64,000 nucleotides of DNA from Mixophyes australis (taxonomy: Eukaryota; Chordata; Amphibia; Anura; Limnodynastidae): the NCBI GenBank assembly GCA_036250195.1, contig JAVHZZ010000010.1, forward strand, positions 83,863,757 through 83,927,756. The letters run 5' to 3'. A program made the position numbers and the translations under genes. Under the pieces are notes generated by a model, which saw only the letters and a list, made by a program, of their open reading frames with translations, was not told the DNA's origin and made no database searches. Numbering within the stretch: position 1 is the stretch's first letter; the number at the start of each line of letters is the position of its first letter. Shown here in pieces: positions 23,647-35,990 of this stretch.

Positions 23647-24838
23647 TTTGGTCTCTAAAACGCTTGATGTCAGGTAGGCCATTAGAGAATATTATAAATA
23701 AAGTAACGGGTATCTCCAAATAAATTATTATTATTTAATTGTGTGGTTGATGGGGGCTTTAAAATTTTACTTGCCTTTTGCAGCGGTCCCCTTTAACAGC
23801 TGGTATCTGCCACCTGCATGGCTCCCTTGGTCCTAGCATGCAAGTGTTAAGGATTGCCATGCAGTAGAGTGCCCAGTGACAAGCTGCCAGCATAAGGACT
23901 TCTCATCGCCCTGTACTATGGTGCCAACAGACTCAAGTTAGGACACATGATTCTGAACCAACCGCAATACAGCAGCTGAAAAACTCCCTTCACCCACAAG
24001 TTATATTTAAAAAGTTATAAATGTATGCGAAGATACCCTTTTACATGAGCTTGTAAATAGTGAGACCTCCTTTAATAGTGTAATACATTTTATAATATCT
24101 GTTATTAATAACCCTTTCACCATTTATTGCTTTTAAGTGTCTGCCTGTCTCATGATTATGTTATGTAACTGTTTTATTATTCATTTTTTTTTTCTTCTTT
24201 TTGATTACCCTGTGGGTATGTCCTCCTTTGCATATCTCCCAACATTTATCAAGGCAAACTTGGAACATTATAAGCCCAGCCCTGGATCCACACCCCCCCC
24301 CCCCCCTCCCACTCTCCAAATTCACCTTAAACCCACCCTAGCCCACCAAAGCCACAATCTATCATTCCTGTGTACGTCTCCCCTTTTGTGTTCTGCAAAC
24401 TGGACTATTAGCAGGTGGTCTTTTTGCATGTTTATTTTTCCTTTTTAGTCTATATGAAACTGTACCAAGGAAAAATGTGCATTCCCCTAAGGTTTATTTT
24501 GTAAATCAAACCGTTAATCCAAATAAAAAATAACATAAAGGGAAATACAGCAGACTTAACAGGAAAGGATAAAGCAGATGTTTCTATTTCTGCTATCAGG
24601 TGACGGCTGGCAAAATTTTTGCCTGGGGGGCAAGACTCGACTCAGCGGTCTATTAGGAACATTTTAAAGTAAACAAAATGCTGATGGACCAGTGACCCAG
24701 CCTAAGGTAGCCCACTATGGGACCGGCCCGGGGAGCAGGTGCCCCCCTGCCCAGACTGCCCCTGCTTGTTATACTATTCTGCTGCAGCTGCTATATTTTG
24801 TGTTAGACATATATATCAGTATTACCATTAATACATAT

Positions 24839-25047
24839 GGTCCAAAAACATACTGGTAGGTTAATTGGCTGCTAACAAATTGACCCTAGTTTGAGTCTGT
24901 CTGTCTCTCTGTCTGTGCCTGTCTCTGTGTGTATGTGTTAGGGAATTTAGACTGTAAGCTCCAATGGGGCAGGGACTGATGTGAGTGAGTTCTCTGTACA
25001 GCGCTGGGGAATTAGTGGCGCTATATAAATAAATGGTAATAATATGG
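24839..25047 (+). repeat. V-SINE-like 3' half with L2/CR1-like tail
   Basis: Starts in the core (AAAACATACTGGTAGGTTAA) and runs through the CT/GT tract, TAAGCTCCAATGGGGCAGG, ACAGCGCTGGGGAATTAGTG and TATATAAATAAATGG to the end. The tRNA-like head is missing. Confidence 0.75.
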
Positions 25048-25219
25048 TTACATGGTAACTGTAAATTGTATGTGTAATGTAGTAATGAAGCCATCATTGG
25101 GGTAGGTAGTTTTATGGCGTTAACAAGCGTCGCATGAACAGAATGTATTGCACCATTTGGCTCACCCATTCACCAATTAGATCAATATCACATATTATCC
25201 ACTGTTGTGAATGTTTGTA

Positions 25220-25386
25220 CAGGGCCGTAACTAGGGCTGTGCGACAGGGGCGACCGCCCAGGGCGCAACGCTGAAGGGGGGGTGCAATTTAGGAATATTT
25301 TAGGTTAATTTGGTTAAAATTGAGGGCTAGGGGGGCGGCATTTGTCTTTCTCGCCCAGGGCGCTAAAATTCTAAGTTACGGCTCTG
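25220..25386. mobile_element. 167-bp hAT miniature element with perfect TSD
   Basis: Ends CAGGGCCGTAACTAG and CTAAGTTACGGCTCTG, flanked by TGTTTGTA on both sides (25212-25219 and 25387-25394). Same family as the longer element at 12804-13643. Confidence 0.85.
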
Positions 25387-25844
25387 TGTTTGTAGCTGTG
25401 GTGTTTTGCTTTAGGTGTACTGCAGAATGTGTACTGAAGTTCACCCCACCACTGTAACCACTGGAAGGTATAGCAACCATTTCCATAGTGATTCACACAA
25501 AAGCTACATCTTTTCCGTGGTAGAGAAGATTTTATTTGCAATGAATTTGAAAGCTTGTTTAAAGCAGGAATGTTTATGTAACTACAAGATCTCTTAAATG
25601 AGAGTTGGTGGTTGACTGTGATACATTATGAAGTACACAGGACTTAGAACATTGCTACAATTAACTGAATAAATGGAAGGATGTTTCAAGACTGAGATCC
25701 ATTAGTCATTGCTATGCAATATGGTGAAATATTAATATTAGGCCTGTGCCAGCTAAAGCACCATTGGTGGACATAAACAGACACTGATGTGTGAAATTGT
25801 TCCCTGCTGTATAGATTGTATCTGCTTTTTTTTGTGTTGTCGAC

Positions 25845-26282
25845 ACTATTGTTCCTTGTGTCACAGATACAAATGATAGGCCAATTCCTTCCCTGGTATA
25901 TTGATGCAAGTTGTGTTGCCGTCTGTTGGCTGCACAGGGATTTATCACTGCTATGTCTTCTGGGAGCTGCAGGCCTTAGCTTGGTGACCGGGACACTTCC
26001 CAAGGTCGTTTGCCTCGTGCTGTACACCCTCCCCACTTTTCATTGAATATTAACAGAGACCTCCGGAGGGGGGGGGGGGGGGGGATATGGGCTGCATGTT
26101 AGGAGAGTGTATTATAAGAAAGGCGTGTGGATGTGGACTTTCCTAGCATTGTAAAAGCAGGGAAGCCCTGGAGAACAGTGAATTGTATGATATGTAAGTG
26201 ATAGCACTGGGAGAATAGTGTAGAAATATGTAACTGCAGCATTAATGTTCTAAGCACTGTTTTAGATGCAGAATCTACACTT
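25845..26282. repeat. Copy 2 of a locally duplicated intron segment
   Basis: Counterpart of 21735-22146, about 4.1 kb away in the same orientation. It differs by small indels, including a 16-G run near 26068-26083 where copy 1 has only GGGAGGTGGGG. Confidence 0.8.
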
Positions 26283-26962
26283 AGGGACTATGTAGAATGT
26301 TCTACTTTAGTATGGAGGATACATCATGAAACTGTGTGAAATGAGGTCAGTTAGAAAACACGTCTCACAGGTGTTCTGGCGGAACAGCATTGGTAATTCC
26401 GTGAGTAGGGTAAGTGGTATCTGCAGCTGTTGTGTTTGTGACCCTAAATGTTAATCCCAACCATTATCATAACCTTACAATGTGGTGGAATCTACTGTGA
26501 TAAAGTGCAGGTATCCATCTAATTAAACCATCTATTGTTTTCGCTATCTTGCAGTGATCACATCTGTTTTTTTGAATTAAGAGGTCATAGGTTTCTAAAG
26601 AGAATCTGACACTATCAATCTACTACTATTTAACCTGTTGTGGAGATGCTAAGAACAATTCTGGATGATGAGAGGATAGAAGCCGATATCCTGAAAACAA
26701 CAGTTTTACTATAATAGAATGTGTGTATTGTACAGAAAAAAATTTCCGACATGGATTACAGCAGCTATATAATTACCACACAAACAGTGATGGAGAAATT
26801 ATATGTTCTATATAGTCTAAATTTAGACTTATTTTCTGGTTTACAGGAACTATTGGTTCTTAACCAATTAATATACTGCATAACAAACTGTTGTTTTTGA
26901 AACTAGAGAGCGGCCTCCGCACTTCGAAGGTCAGTATCTTCAAGTCCCCTTTTATCACTTAC

Positions 26963-27073
26963 CATTGGTGAAGCTCCCTGGTTTGGACTCTTCTGTGACG
27001 CCCAAGCTTTGCTGGTGATGCGAGGAGGTCCTGTCCGGCGCAGGAGGCCGAGGGCCCTGGTAAATAATGGCAT
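26963..27073 (-). CDS. cox8b: COX8 exon 1: mitochondrial presequence and start of mature chain
   Basis: Codes residues 1-37, starting at the ATG at 27073 (context CAGCCATGC). The first residues, MPLFTRALGLLRRTG, are basic and free of acids, as expected of a matrix-targeting presequence. The mature chain probably begins near Ile19 (ITSKAWASQ). The exon ends in phase 0 at a strong donor (ATG then GTAAGTG) and joins exon 2 as SPM-DQAIGL. Together they give 69 residues, the length I recall for human COX8A. The open frame extends upstream of this ATG without another ATG. The assignment rests on the joined length, the presequence and the exon 2 motifs; N-terminal halves diverge fast in this family. 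Confidence 0.85.
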
Positions 27074-27154
27074 GGCTGTTGTCTGTATGTCAGGTTCCAC
27101 TCTCTATGTCAGTGTCAGGTGTAAAGTCCACTCTGCAAACTGTCAGTGCCTTGT

Positions 27155-27192
27155 AAAGGGCGGGGTTTACTTACCACGTCTCTAATTGGTGA
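27155..27192 (-). promoter_or_regulatory. Putative COX8 promoter: GC box and CCAAT box
   Basis: About 85-120 bp upstream of the start codon lie GGGCGGGG (27158-27165) and, on the minus strand, CCAAT (27185-27189). TATA-less promoters with such boxes are common in nuclear OXPHOS genes. Function is inferred from position and motifs only. Confidence 0.45.
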
Positions 27193-27249
27193 ATGGTATT
27201 CTTGCAGTGCAGTGGTTAAAGTGAGACGTTCATTTGAGCACGTACATTG

Positions 27250-28590
27250 ATCTATATATATAGACTAGGGCGGGGCTAAAAGATTGGGATGGTTCCTGAT
27301 CAGCCCTTTAAATCTGCCCCCGCTTGTTTTGACATTGGCACATATAGTGACAAGAAGTTTCCATGTCTGGTTGATTAGTACTAAGGCTTTCGCCTGCTGG
27401 TGTCCTGGTAATCTTTACGTTGAGCTCCACTTGTTTGGCACCACAAGTGTTAAATCTTCAACAGATTGATATTGTTGTACAATCTGGAGGTGGCTCAATG
27501 TGACAGCTGTGTCAGGCAGTCATCCTGCCATTCTCCTGGCTGCTGCTGCAGATCGCAGGCTAGAAAGTCTTCTCTCCCCATATTTCTACAATTCCTCATT
27601 ACAGTTTGTCGCTTGTTACTTGCAGACAGTTTCTGTGTGACTTGGAAGTGTCTCTCATTGCGGTTTCCTTCTCTGTGCCTCAGCTTGCTCAATGCATTCT
27701 CTCCTCCCTTCATACCACCAGTCAGAGATGTCTGTTTTATTGCAAAGCTTTGTTGAGAGGAGCTTCCTCTTGAAAAGCAATCTGGCAAATTACAGTACAT
27801 ACAGTAGCGGACTGTATACATGTATAAGCGGACATGTAAAAAAAATACCATTACTATAGTATTTGTACCCTTGTGCTGACCACACGCCTTGCAATCTGGT
27901 CATTTGATCTGGTGGATGATTTTTAATTTTTTTTTTTTTATTATCCTTTATTTATATAGCACCTACATATTACATAGCACATTCCAGGGGTCAAATAAGT
28001 GAATCTAAGCTCGATAATTGAGGTACAGGCTGGGTAGACCTTTAAGGACTGTAATCCCCAGCATGGTTGGTTGACTGAACAAGGTTATAATGTAATTTAA
28101 ATAAAATCAATGGTCCTATTCCACAAATATGAAGTTAAAAAGCTCAGTGAATAAGCGTGGATAGTGAGAATGACATAAGTATATAAAATAACATGAATTG
28201 TACTGTGCAGATGGTGAGTTTAGAAAAAAAACAGTCATTGTTTCAGAGACAAATCTTTAAAACCTGGAATTGTTCCTCAAAATTGAATGGAAAACATACA
28301 TTGTCTCTAAACCTTGTGTATAATTGCAGTGTAACGTGATACCGTGCAGCTGGGAGTCTGCTGAACCTTCCTGGCGCAGGGTTCTCGGAAACAATTCATT
28401 CTCGAATGTTTCAAACATGTCATTTAGAAAAAACATTGCACAATGTCTTATGTCAACATATAGGCTGGGTGTGAATGTATAGCTGAATGGATGAATACAT
28501 TGTACACAATTGTATACTGTAGTATGATAGAATAACAAAAGCTGATTCAGGGAGCTATATGAGGGGGTTATATAAAGCAATTATATCATA
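27250..28590. other. Intergenic sequence upstream of COX8
   Basis: A short antisense L2-like tail is visible at about 27925-27990 (TTTATTTATATAGCACC). Open frames at 27466-27851 show no domain or splice support. Confidence 0.4.
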
Positions 28591-28591
28591 G

Positions 28592-28850
28592 TTGTCTACT
28601 CTCCCGGAATGTCCGGGAGACTCCTAAATTTATGGGAGTTCCCCCGCACTACCGGGAGAGCAGGGAAACCTCCCGCATTGTGTCCTCTTCGTCAGTGAAG
28701 TGGGTGGGGGCGGGGCTAAACACGGCCTCCTGACCCTACCCTCTGTTGTGATAGGCCGATATTGATAATGTTTGACAGGGAGCATGGCCTAACGGCATAA
28801 CCTGCATGGCCCTCCCAACATGACAGAGCCCCCTCCCGGAGATCATACTG
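28592..28850. mobile_element. DNA element with CTCCCGG-rich palindromic end
   Basis: Begins TCTACTCTCCCGGAATGTCC with nearby inverted CCGGGAGA words and a CCCTCCCGGAGATC block near the other side. It is related to 22147-22315. The right boundary is uncertain. Confidence 0.4.
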
Positions 28851-28959
28851 CCAAAGTGTAACGGGGCAGATGGTTGGCACACCAAAAGTGATATAAGGGA
28901 GAATTCTACAGGGCCGGTGATATGGTAGAGAGGCGAAGGTCCCCCCCAATAGTGTTGGA

Positions 28960-31390
28960 ATAAAACAAAGAACACAGGGTTAAAACTGCTTCAACCTGTG
29001 GGTTTATTCATGCTGCTCGTGACAAAAGGCTTTACCACAGCAGCAGATCAGCAGCTTTTTTTTAGTAATCTTGGTTCAACAAAATGCAAACATAAATCAA
29101 CACAATACTTTTAGTGCAATTATACCGATTTATACTTATCAGACAAACATTAGCAGAGATGCAACAAGGATTAATGCAGCTTGTTCAGGTTAGATGCTTT
29201 CGAGTTCACTTTATGATATACAGAACCCAATGGGGTAAATTATAATCCACAGGTTTAAGCGAAGTTTCAGCTGACACATGAAGCTTATTTACTTGTACAA
29301 GTTGAAATCAGTAGTCCACTTAGCAATCCGTCTAATGGAATAAGCAACTCTGTCCCAGCAACTGTAGGGTTAAACAACGCGCAATTGGGCTCTAGAGAGC
29401 AGTCTGGGCTGTAGTTTGCAGTCTGCCCACCCAAAAATGGCCGACACAATTTGCACTTCCCAGAGGCACTCTGGGGAACTATAGAAAAATAAAGTGATCA
29501 CAGTAACTGGCTGAGTAAGGAACCTTATCAATACAGGCACAGTATATTTGGTGATTCAGCCACTAAGGTAAAAGTCGTAGCCAGCCTAGCTTCCCACTGG
29601 ATAGAGAAGAAGTCAGTTAGTGCCCTAAATGGGGGACAGGTGTTTATTGGTTTCTGTTATATTGCTTTACTATATCTTCCCATTAAAACTCATTTATGTT
29701 AATAAAATAAAAAAAATGATCTAATTTACTCAGTTGAGACTAATGCCCTGCATCTAAACAGTAGTCATTGGCCAGAGGTCCGTGACTCTAATCCTATCAC
29801 ACAACATATAATGTAATAACCTGTACTTAATGACATTATACCATCCTCGTTACCGGTATGGAGAAATATATCCCTCGAAAATGTAAACCAGAATGTTCCT
29901 AGCAGCTCTGAATTCTATGACCTATATAGGTAAGTGCTATACATTTACTGTTTCACGCCTGTTGTTTCTTAATGAGGCATATGAAAAACGATGGGGGCCT
30001 CCTCAGGAACAAAATTGACACAGATCTCAGGAAGTAAAGGTTTAAAATTGCATGCCCCAGGACATATGAAGCTGACACAGCCTACACTGAAAAGGCAACA
30101 AACCTTTTAGCGAACCCCTTCTCTTTTTGGTACAATCCAGTATTGGAATGTTTACATTCTTCTCACTATTTATCAAAGGGCGAAAAAGGCCTATACCCAG
30201 CTTTGCCCTATTTATCACAGGGGGTGGGGGGGAAGTTGGGGGAGTCAGTGCTGTCATCGGATGTAACTCCTGCTCTGATTCAACAAGATCTCTGAATGGT
30301 AATAACAGAAAAAACAATCAATGAAAAAAATATTGGTTATTTGATTATTTTCAACATTCATTAGTGTTAAAATATTAATTTTTTTAGATTTTTTTTTTTT
30401 TAAAAAAAACAATGACTTTTATTATTTCATTTATTAGCCCAAGTCTGGACTTTCAGTTGCACTGTGCATGTGCACGCATGATAGCTAGGTCATGTATGTG
30501 CAGATCCCAGAGGCAATTATTTTTTACTGCTTGGGGCCAGTATCCCTGGGGCAGCAGATAGTTTATTGATAGATGTTGATAATAGATTTTCTTTAGAAAG
30601 AAGGCTGATAGTGTCCTCTAGTGGCTATTCTTGTTATTACTAGTTGAACTTGCAGAGAAATGAAACTTTAAAACCATAATACACTGTTAAAGGACCATTT
30701 GGTCCCCCCACAGACAAGCATACTATACCATGCAAAAATTAGAACTGCCCCATGTTCCATACCTGTACCCAGTGTGTTCTAAATAAAATGCTCATAGGCA
30801 TCTATGGATATTTAAGAGTTTATTTTGTCTCTCTATTCAAGTGAACGGAGGGGCAATTTAGCAGGGTACCCAGACAGTCAAATTGCTTCAGATACAATCC
30901 TAAATAGTCAGTCTAGAGTCTGTAACTACATGCTGCCTTATATAGTGGAGCAGTGCTGTCCAGCCTGTTCAACGTGAAAGGACATATTTTGAAGTGGGCA
31001 GGGTTTATAATATACGTGTGTGTGTGTGTGAGTGTGTGATACACAATATGCAGTACTCATTTATATCAAGAACCATTTTTGATGTTATCTGCTAACATAA
31101 TATTAGAATGACTCGCATATGTATGTACAGCTTGTCTATTCTGTACAGACAAAACTAATATATTGTGTATTCAGTACTCCTTAAATGCTTAATGTACAGC
31201 TACGAAGGATTACACCCAGCATACAGAATAAGATAAGCAGTAATGTTTACTTCTCCATACTGAGAATCACATCTAACCTGCGTAACAGAAGAAGCATACT
31301 GAGGATTACTGCTAGCATCAACATATGTGGTATGCTGTCATTGTCCAAACAAATATTTGAACTTTATGTATAGACCATTTTCCATCCTGG
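28960..31390. other. Unassigned intergenic sequence
   Basis: AT-rich with a T/A homopolymer knot at 30380-30410 and a short GT repeat near 31014-31036. No gene, RNA or clear transposon end recognised. Confidence 0.4.
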
Positions 31391-31398
31391 TGTCAGTG

Positions 31399-31399
<1 letters not shown>

Positions 31400-31490
<91 letters not shown>
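31400..31490. repeat. Long (AT)n microsatellite
   Basis: About 90 bp of uninterrupted alternating AT, the longest such tract in the window. Confidence 0.95.
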
Positions 31491-31492
<2 letters not shown>

Positions 31493-31834
31493 ATCTTCAA
31501 GTCCAGCTACAGTTTAAATCTTTAAATCTCCCCCAAGTTAAGGTAGCGTTCACTTATCCACTCTAGCTTAAGTCAACTCTACACCTTTAAATAAGCTTAA
31601 TTTGCCCCTTTTTTTTACTGCATTGTTTTATTGTTCTTATCTTACTTCCAAAACCACACTCAGAATAACAACACAAATATGAATATGTTAATAACATTAC
31701 AATAATAACTAGCAATAAGTAACCAGTAAATATGACCAGAGGATGATTCCTTTAAGGGCACTAATGTAGGTATCTGTACAAATCCCCCCTAGCTGCAATA
31801 TACCACCTTGGTGTTACAACTTCCAACCACTGAT

Positions 31835-32165
31835 TATCATCATCAGCTATTTATATAGCGCCATTTATTCCGCAGCACTATATAGACAACTCATTCACAT
31901 CAGTCCCTGCCCCACTGGAGCTTACAGTTTAAATTCCCTAATATACACATAGACAGAGAGAGAGACTAGGGTCAATTTGATAGCAGCCAATTATCCTACT
32001 AGTATGTTTTTGGAGAGTGGGAGGAAACCGGAACAGCCGGAGGAAACCCACGCAAACATGTGGAGAACATACAAACTCCACACAGATAAGGCCATGGTCA
32101 GAAATTAAACTCCTGACCCCAGTGCTGTGAGGCAGAAGTGCTAAACACAAAGCAACTCTGCTACC
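31835..32165 (-). repeat. V-SINE-like element, nearly full length, antisense
   Basis: On the minus strand it runs from a degraded tRNA-like head (TTAGCACTTCTGCCTCACAG), through the core (GTGGAGTTTGTATGTTCTCC, GGTTTCCTCC), to the L2-like tail and ATGATGAT end. Confidence 0.75.
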
Positions 32166-32310
32166 CATACCGCCGATGCATTTACTCCTTTAGATTTACC
32201 ATAGGAACACCAAACACTGTCACTTATAGGCTGTGTGTGTTGGGGGATGCCGTACCTGAGATGGGCCCTCCTGCATAACTATGTCTATACATCTTCTAAG
32301 ACCCCCTATG

Positions 32311-32574
32311 CAGTGGCGGATCCAGGGGCTTGCTGCCGATGGCTGCACACTGTGCAGGTCCGTTCAGCAGTGACAGTGTGCTGCCCGGCTGTTCTGATTG
32401 TGTTTTAAACACAATCAGAGCAGCGGGGCAGCACACTGCCACTGCTGAACGGACCTGCACATACTGTGCAGCCGCCGGCAGCATTAGACATCAGAAAGGG
32501 GGCAGGGCCTAAATCGCCCCCCCCCCCCCCCCTAAAATCGCCCCGGGTAGGACAAATGTCTAGATCCGCCCCTG
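32311..32574. mobile_element. Complete palindromic hAT miniature element (264 bp)
   Basis: Starts CAGTGGCGGATCCAG, ends CTAGATCCGCCCCTG and is flanked by CCCCTATG on both sides (32303-32310 and 32575-32582). The body is a long palindrome centred on GTGTTTTAAACACAATC. A run of 16 or more C residues lies near 32517-32532. Relatives: 58750-59009 and a half copy at 3781-3923. Confidence 0.9.
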
Positions 32575-32582
32575 CCCCTATG

Positions 32583-33984
32583 ACAAGCATGGTTGACACC
32601 TCACACACTTTGGTCATGCCACACAGTACTTTCTCCATTCCCTCCTGCAAAGCCAAATACCGTTCATATATGCAAATACTATTCAGATGAACTAGTCAAC
32701 TCCATATCACTCCACATTACAGCTTCATCTTTTTTTCCATTATTCTCATTCCTGTTTGTTTTGACCACCTTCTTGTTTTTTTTTTTTGTCTCTCCCTGGG
32801 TTTAAATCATAGTCTTTCTGTATTTTGGCAGAGCGCTTACAGATCAGCCACTGATTTTAATCTACTCTTTTTTTATACTTACTCTGAGTCCTTTCTTGAA
32901 TCTATTTAATTATTGTCTGCACCTGTGTATGGCCCATCATGGAGGATCTGTGGCTATTAAAACCCTTCAGTCTCATTCTATCCTTGCCAGTGTAAAAGGT
33001 TATCTTGCAGTGCACGTCTGCATGAACAGTGTCTTGCTGGTTCCTGACATTGCTGATATCCTCCTGTCCAGACTACTTCCTGTTCTCAACAGTGGACTCC
33101 AAGTCCCCTTATGAAGGCCTCTGGTCAACCTGGAGGGCCATTTGACTCTGTGCCAAAATCTTGTTAAATGGTTGGAGAAACTGGAAAGGAGGGTGACTGT
33201 GCAGGAACTGAAGGATACAATCAGCTTGGATGGATACTATTCAGATCTCTATTACTGTATAAGCCTCTGTCATGGCAGCTCCTACTTTACTTTGTTTCTA
33301 GTCCTGCTCCATTGTGTCTTTCCTCCACATTGGTACTAAAGATATGGGCAAGATTTCGGGCTCACCGACAAAGTCTGATCCTTAGCCCACCTCTCCTTGT
33401 GAGATGAAGTTGTGGAAGTAAATGAACTCAAGTAAAGGTTCGCTGCCATGTACTCAGACTCCAAGAGACACATTTAGGTTTGGAACAAAAGAGTTATGGT
33501 GGTTAATATGAAAGATTCAGAGTTCCCTTGGCTCTGTCCACCAGACTCTCTGATTGTAGATGAAATGTACGCCCCTGGGTATTTTCCTTCCCTGACACTT
33601 TAAAATAACCGTGTGCAGAGAGAGAACTGCAATAGTAAAGCACTACACCTGGTTTACTTTGGTGGAACTAAACACTGGCGAATTTAGAGCGGTTATGTGT
33701 CAGTCATCACAGATTTGTAGGTAACCGTACAAGTCTTTGTACTCAGGGCAGGGGAGATAGGATGTGGTGAATAGCACCCGACAACCTCCAGAGTCCGCTG
33801 CATAATGCATCTATCTTCATAATGTTGTTGACACTGGTTAAGCACATTTCCTCATTGTAGAGACAGTTGAACATAGAGTTGGGTGAGCACATAAAGGTGG
33901 CAAAATTGTAGTGTCTAACCATAGTAAGAAAGAGAAGGATATTTTGCTCCAAGATTGTTCAGACTGAATCCAAAGCTTATCATC
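32583..33984. other. Unassigned intergenic sequence
   Basis: Some open frames (32896-33407) but no conserved domains, splice signals or repeat ends that I recognise. Confidence 0.4.
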
Positions 33985-34100
33985 ATCATCATCGTGTATT
34001 TATATAGCGCCACAAATACCGCAGCGCTGTACAGAGAGTTTGTCATTGACATCACTCCCTGCCCATTGGAGCTTACAGTCTAAATTCCCTAACATCAAGG
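33985..34100 (-). repeat. V-SINE/L2-like tail, antisense
   Basis: Minus strand shows TAGGGAATTTAGACTGTAAG, CCAATGGGCAGGGAG, CTGTACAGCGCTGCGG and the TATATAAATA end with ATGATG repeats. Only the tail is present. Confidence 0.7.
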
Positions 34101-34230
34101 TCTGTTCTATTAGGTGTTTTCTAATGGCCTGCTTTGTTACTGAGTCTCCTGTGTTAGTTGAACTGTTACACAGGCTGAGATCTGCAAAGCTGTTTTGTTG
34201 TAGTCGACAAGGGTGAGTGTAAGGGGGCAA

Positions 34231-34293
34231 TTTCTATCTGTAAAGCGCTACGGAATTTGCTGGCGCTATATAAATAAATGTTGATGATGATGA
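34231..34293 (+). repeat. Short L2-like tail
   Basis: CTGTAAAGCGCTACGGAATT, GCGCTATATAAATAAATG and (GAT)n end; matches the subfamily at 6500-6650. Confidence 0.6.
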
Positions 34294-34693
34294 TGTGTGA
34301 CCCGTTTAAGATGGGTATTTGAGTTTCTCCGAGCCACAGGACCAGAGCGTTGTGTGAGTATTCGCCTTGGTCGGTCTGCATCAGCGGTCTGCTTACAAAA
34401 CTGTCTTATTTTGCCTCTGACTGATCCTCTCGGGTTGCTCTGGAACTACTTTTTCCTTCCAGAGTGAAGGAATGTAAAGTAAGTACCCTGAAATACTGTA
34501 AGTAGCTAGCCCGGACCTGAAGCTAAGACAGACTGCGGCCTTATGCTGCCAGGTCAAGCCACATTTCCCCTTCCCTTTACTTTTTGACACAGCTGCAGCG
34601 GATTTATGAGGTTACCACAGAAGATGTATTTTGCCTTTCCAGTTTATATTTGAAAATGTACGTTTTGGACTTTAGTGGTCCTCTAAATATCTG

Positions 34694-34975
34694 CAGGGGC
34701 GGGCTGGGCCGGGGGGCATCGCCCCTCTGGGCCGCTCTGTCTGACAGCAGTTTTTGGGCTGACGGCCCCCCCCCCCCCCCCGTTGATTACTATATTTCAT
34801 TAATATTACAAGCGGCCGCATAACAAGACATGCGATGCAGCCGCGTCAGCGCACAGGCGGCCGCATCACATGACACGCGATGCGGCCGCGTCATCAATGA
34901 CGCGGCCGCATCGCGTGTCATGTGATGCGACCGCCTGTGCGCCCCCCCCAGCTGAACTATGCCAGCCCGCGCCTG
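34694..34975. mobile_element. hAT-like element with CpG-rich palindrome
   Basis: Ends CAGGGGCGGGCTGGGCC and CCAGCCCGCGCCTG, flanked by AATATCTG and AATATATG (7 of 8 match). The interior includes a C run (34768-34782) and a striking palindrome with repeated GCGGCCGCATC words (about 34813-34940). No coding potential. Confidence 0.75.
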
Positions 34976-34983
34976 AATATATG

Positions 34984-35563
34984 TAGATTACAACGATGAC
35001 GGACTTCGGTAAAGCTTTGTCCCTTCTCAATTTTGGGTTCTCTGCAAATGTTTATTTCTGCTTTGATAGAGCTTTACCTATTAGCCATTAGTGTATGGCA
35101 GAGCTTAATTATTGGTTCAGGCTGCCCTAGCCTAATACACTCATAGTGCCCCCTTTCTTTCCACGCCAGGCTAATACGCGGCAGGTAAAAATGAACCACA
35201 TCTTAATTTAAAATCTGGCGTCCTTCACTCTCTCCCCTCCCCAAGCAATGTTTATGTGCCATGTTTTATCTCCACTTTGCGTTTTAAAATTACTACTCCA
35301 CCCCCCCCAGTCTGTAGTCTAGGCAGCCTATTGGATAATCAGGTCCTTTGGTATGGTGCACATATAGTGCAAAAAACCTGGAGAATTGAAATACTACTCA
35401 CTAGATATCTGAAATTAATATTCCATTTTCTATTGTGTATATTAAATATGGTTTTTAAAACTTTATAAACATTCTATTGGAAATTACCTATTTCAGGGTC
35501 TAGGAACAACGTTACTCTACACAGGAACTCAGCTGGAATTATTCCTGTAGCATATGATGAGCC
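34984..35563. other. Unassigned intergenic sequence
   Basis: Nothing recognised. Confidence 0.4.
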
Positions 35564-35567
35564 TTAA

Positions 35568-35986
35568 GCTGGGTACACACTACACAGTTTTCATCCAATA
35601 ATTGGCTAAATCAGCCGACATACGACCGCTCGTTCAAAAGTCGGGTCAGTGTGTGCAGTGACACGATGGTCGAAAGTCTGCCCAAATGGACGATTGTCGC
35701 CTCATTTGGTTGGTCGTACCGTTTAACATTTTCGTTCCAATCTCGTTTGCGTTGTGTAGTGTGTATAAACTTCCGACTGATCCACAACAGTGAGTACGAA
35801 ATTACAGTCATTGCTCACGACAACATGGCTGTAAAAAGTCGCTAAAGGGACATCCGCTCTTCCCTTTATCGTCCTAAACAAGGCTAGTGTGTATGCAGTC
35901 CATAGACCGAGCGATCGGACCATCGATCGCATGTAAAATCGCTCGGCATAAAAAGTTGGTTGAAATTTCTGTAGTGTGTACCCAGC
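35568..35986. mobile_element. TTAA-target miniature DNA transposon (419 bp)
   Basis: Inverted ends GCTGGGTACACACTAC and GTAGTGTGTACCCAGC are flanked by TTAA on both sides (35564-35567 and 35987-35990). TTAA targeting points to piggyBac or Kolobok. The arms are rich in CGATCG-type words. Internal open frames are not genes. Confidence 0.85.
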
Positions 35987-35990
35987 TTAA

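Larger units (their letters stand above)
14589..26962 (-). other. COX8 intron 1 (12.4 kb), filled with transposons
   Basis: Bounded by GTAAGTG (minus strand, 26956-26962) and a polypyrimidine-CAG acceptor, joining phase-0 exons. It contains a 4.1-kb hAT transposon, at least four miniature elements, (AT)n tracts and a duplicated 0.4-kb block. Stretches 19610-21030, 22520-23370, 23650-24838 and 26283-26960 hold nothing I recognise. The long intron contrasts with very short ones in mammals, as I recall, and is explained mostly by insertions. Confidence 0.8.

Noticed and set aside
27074..27100. Nine-residue N-terminal extension of COX8 exon 1
   Set aside because: The upstream part of the open frame begins at GTG, not ATG, and includes acidic residues. 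The ATG at 27073 gives a typical presequence and the expected total of 69 residues.
27495..27851. 118-codon minus-strand open frame upstream of COX8
   Set aside because: Composition and lack of motifs suggest chance. The position upstream of a promoter gives no coding support.
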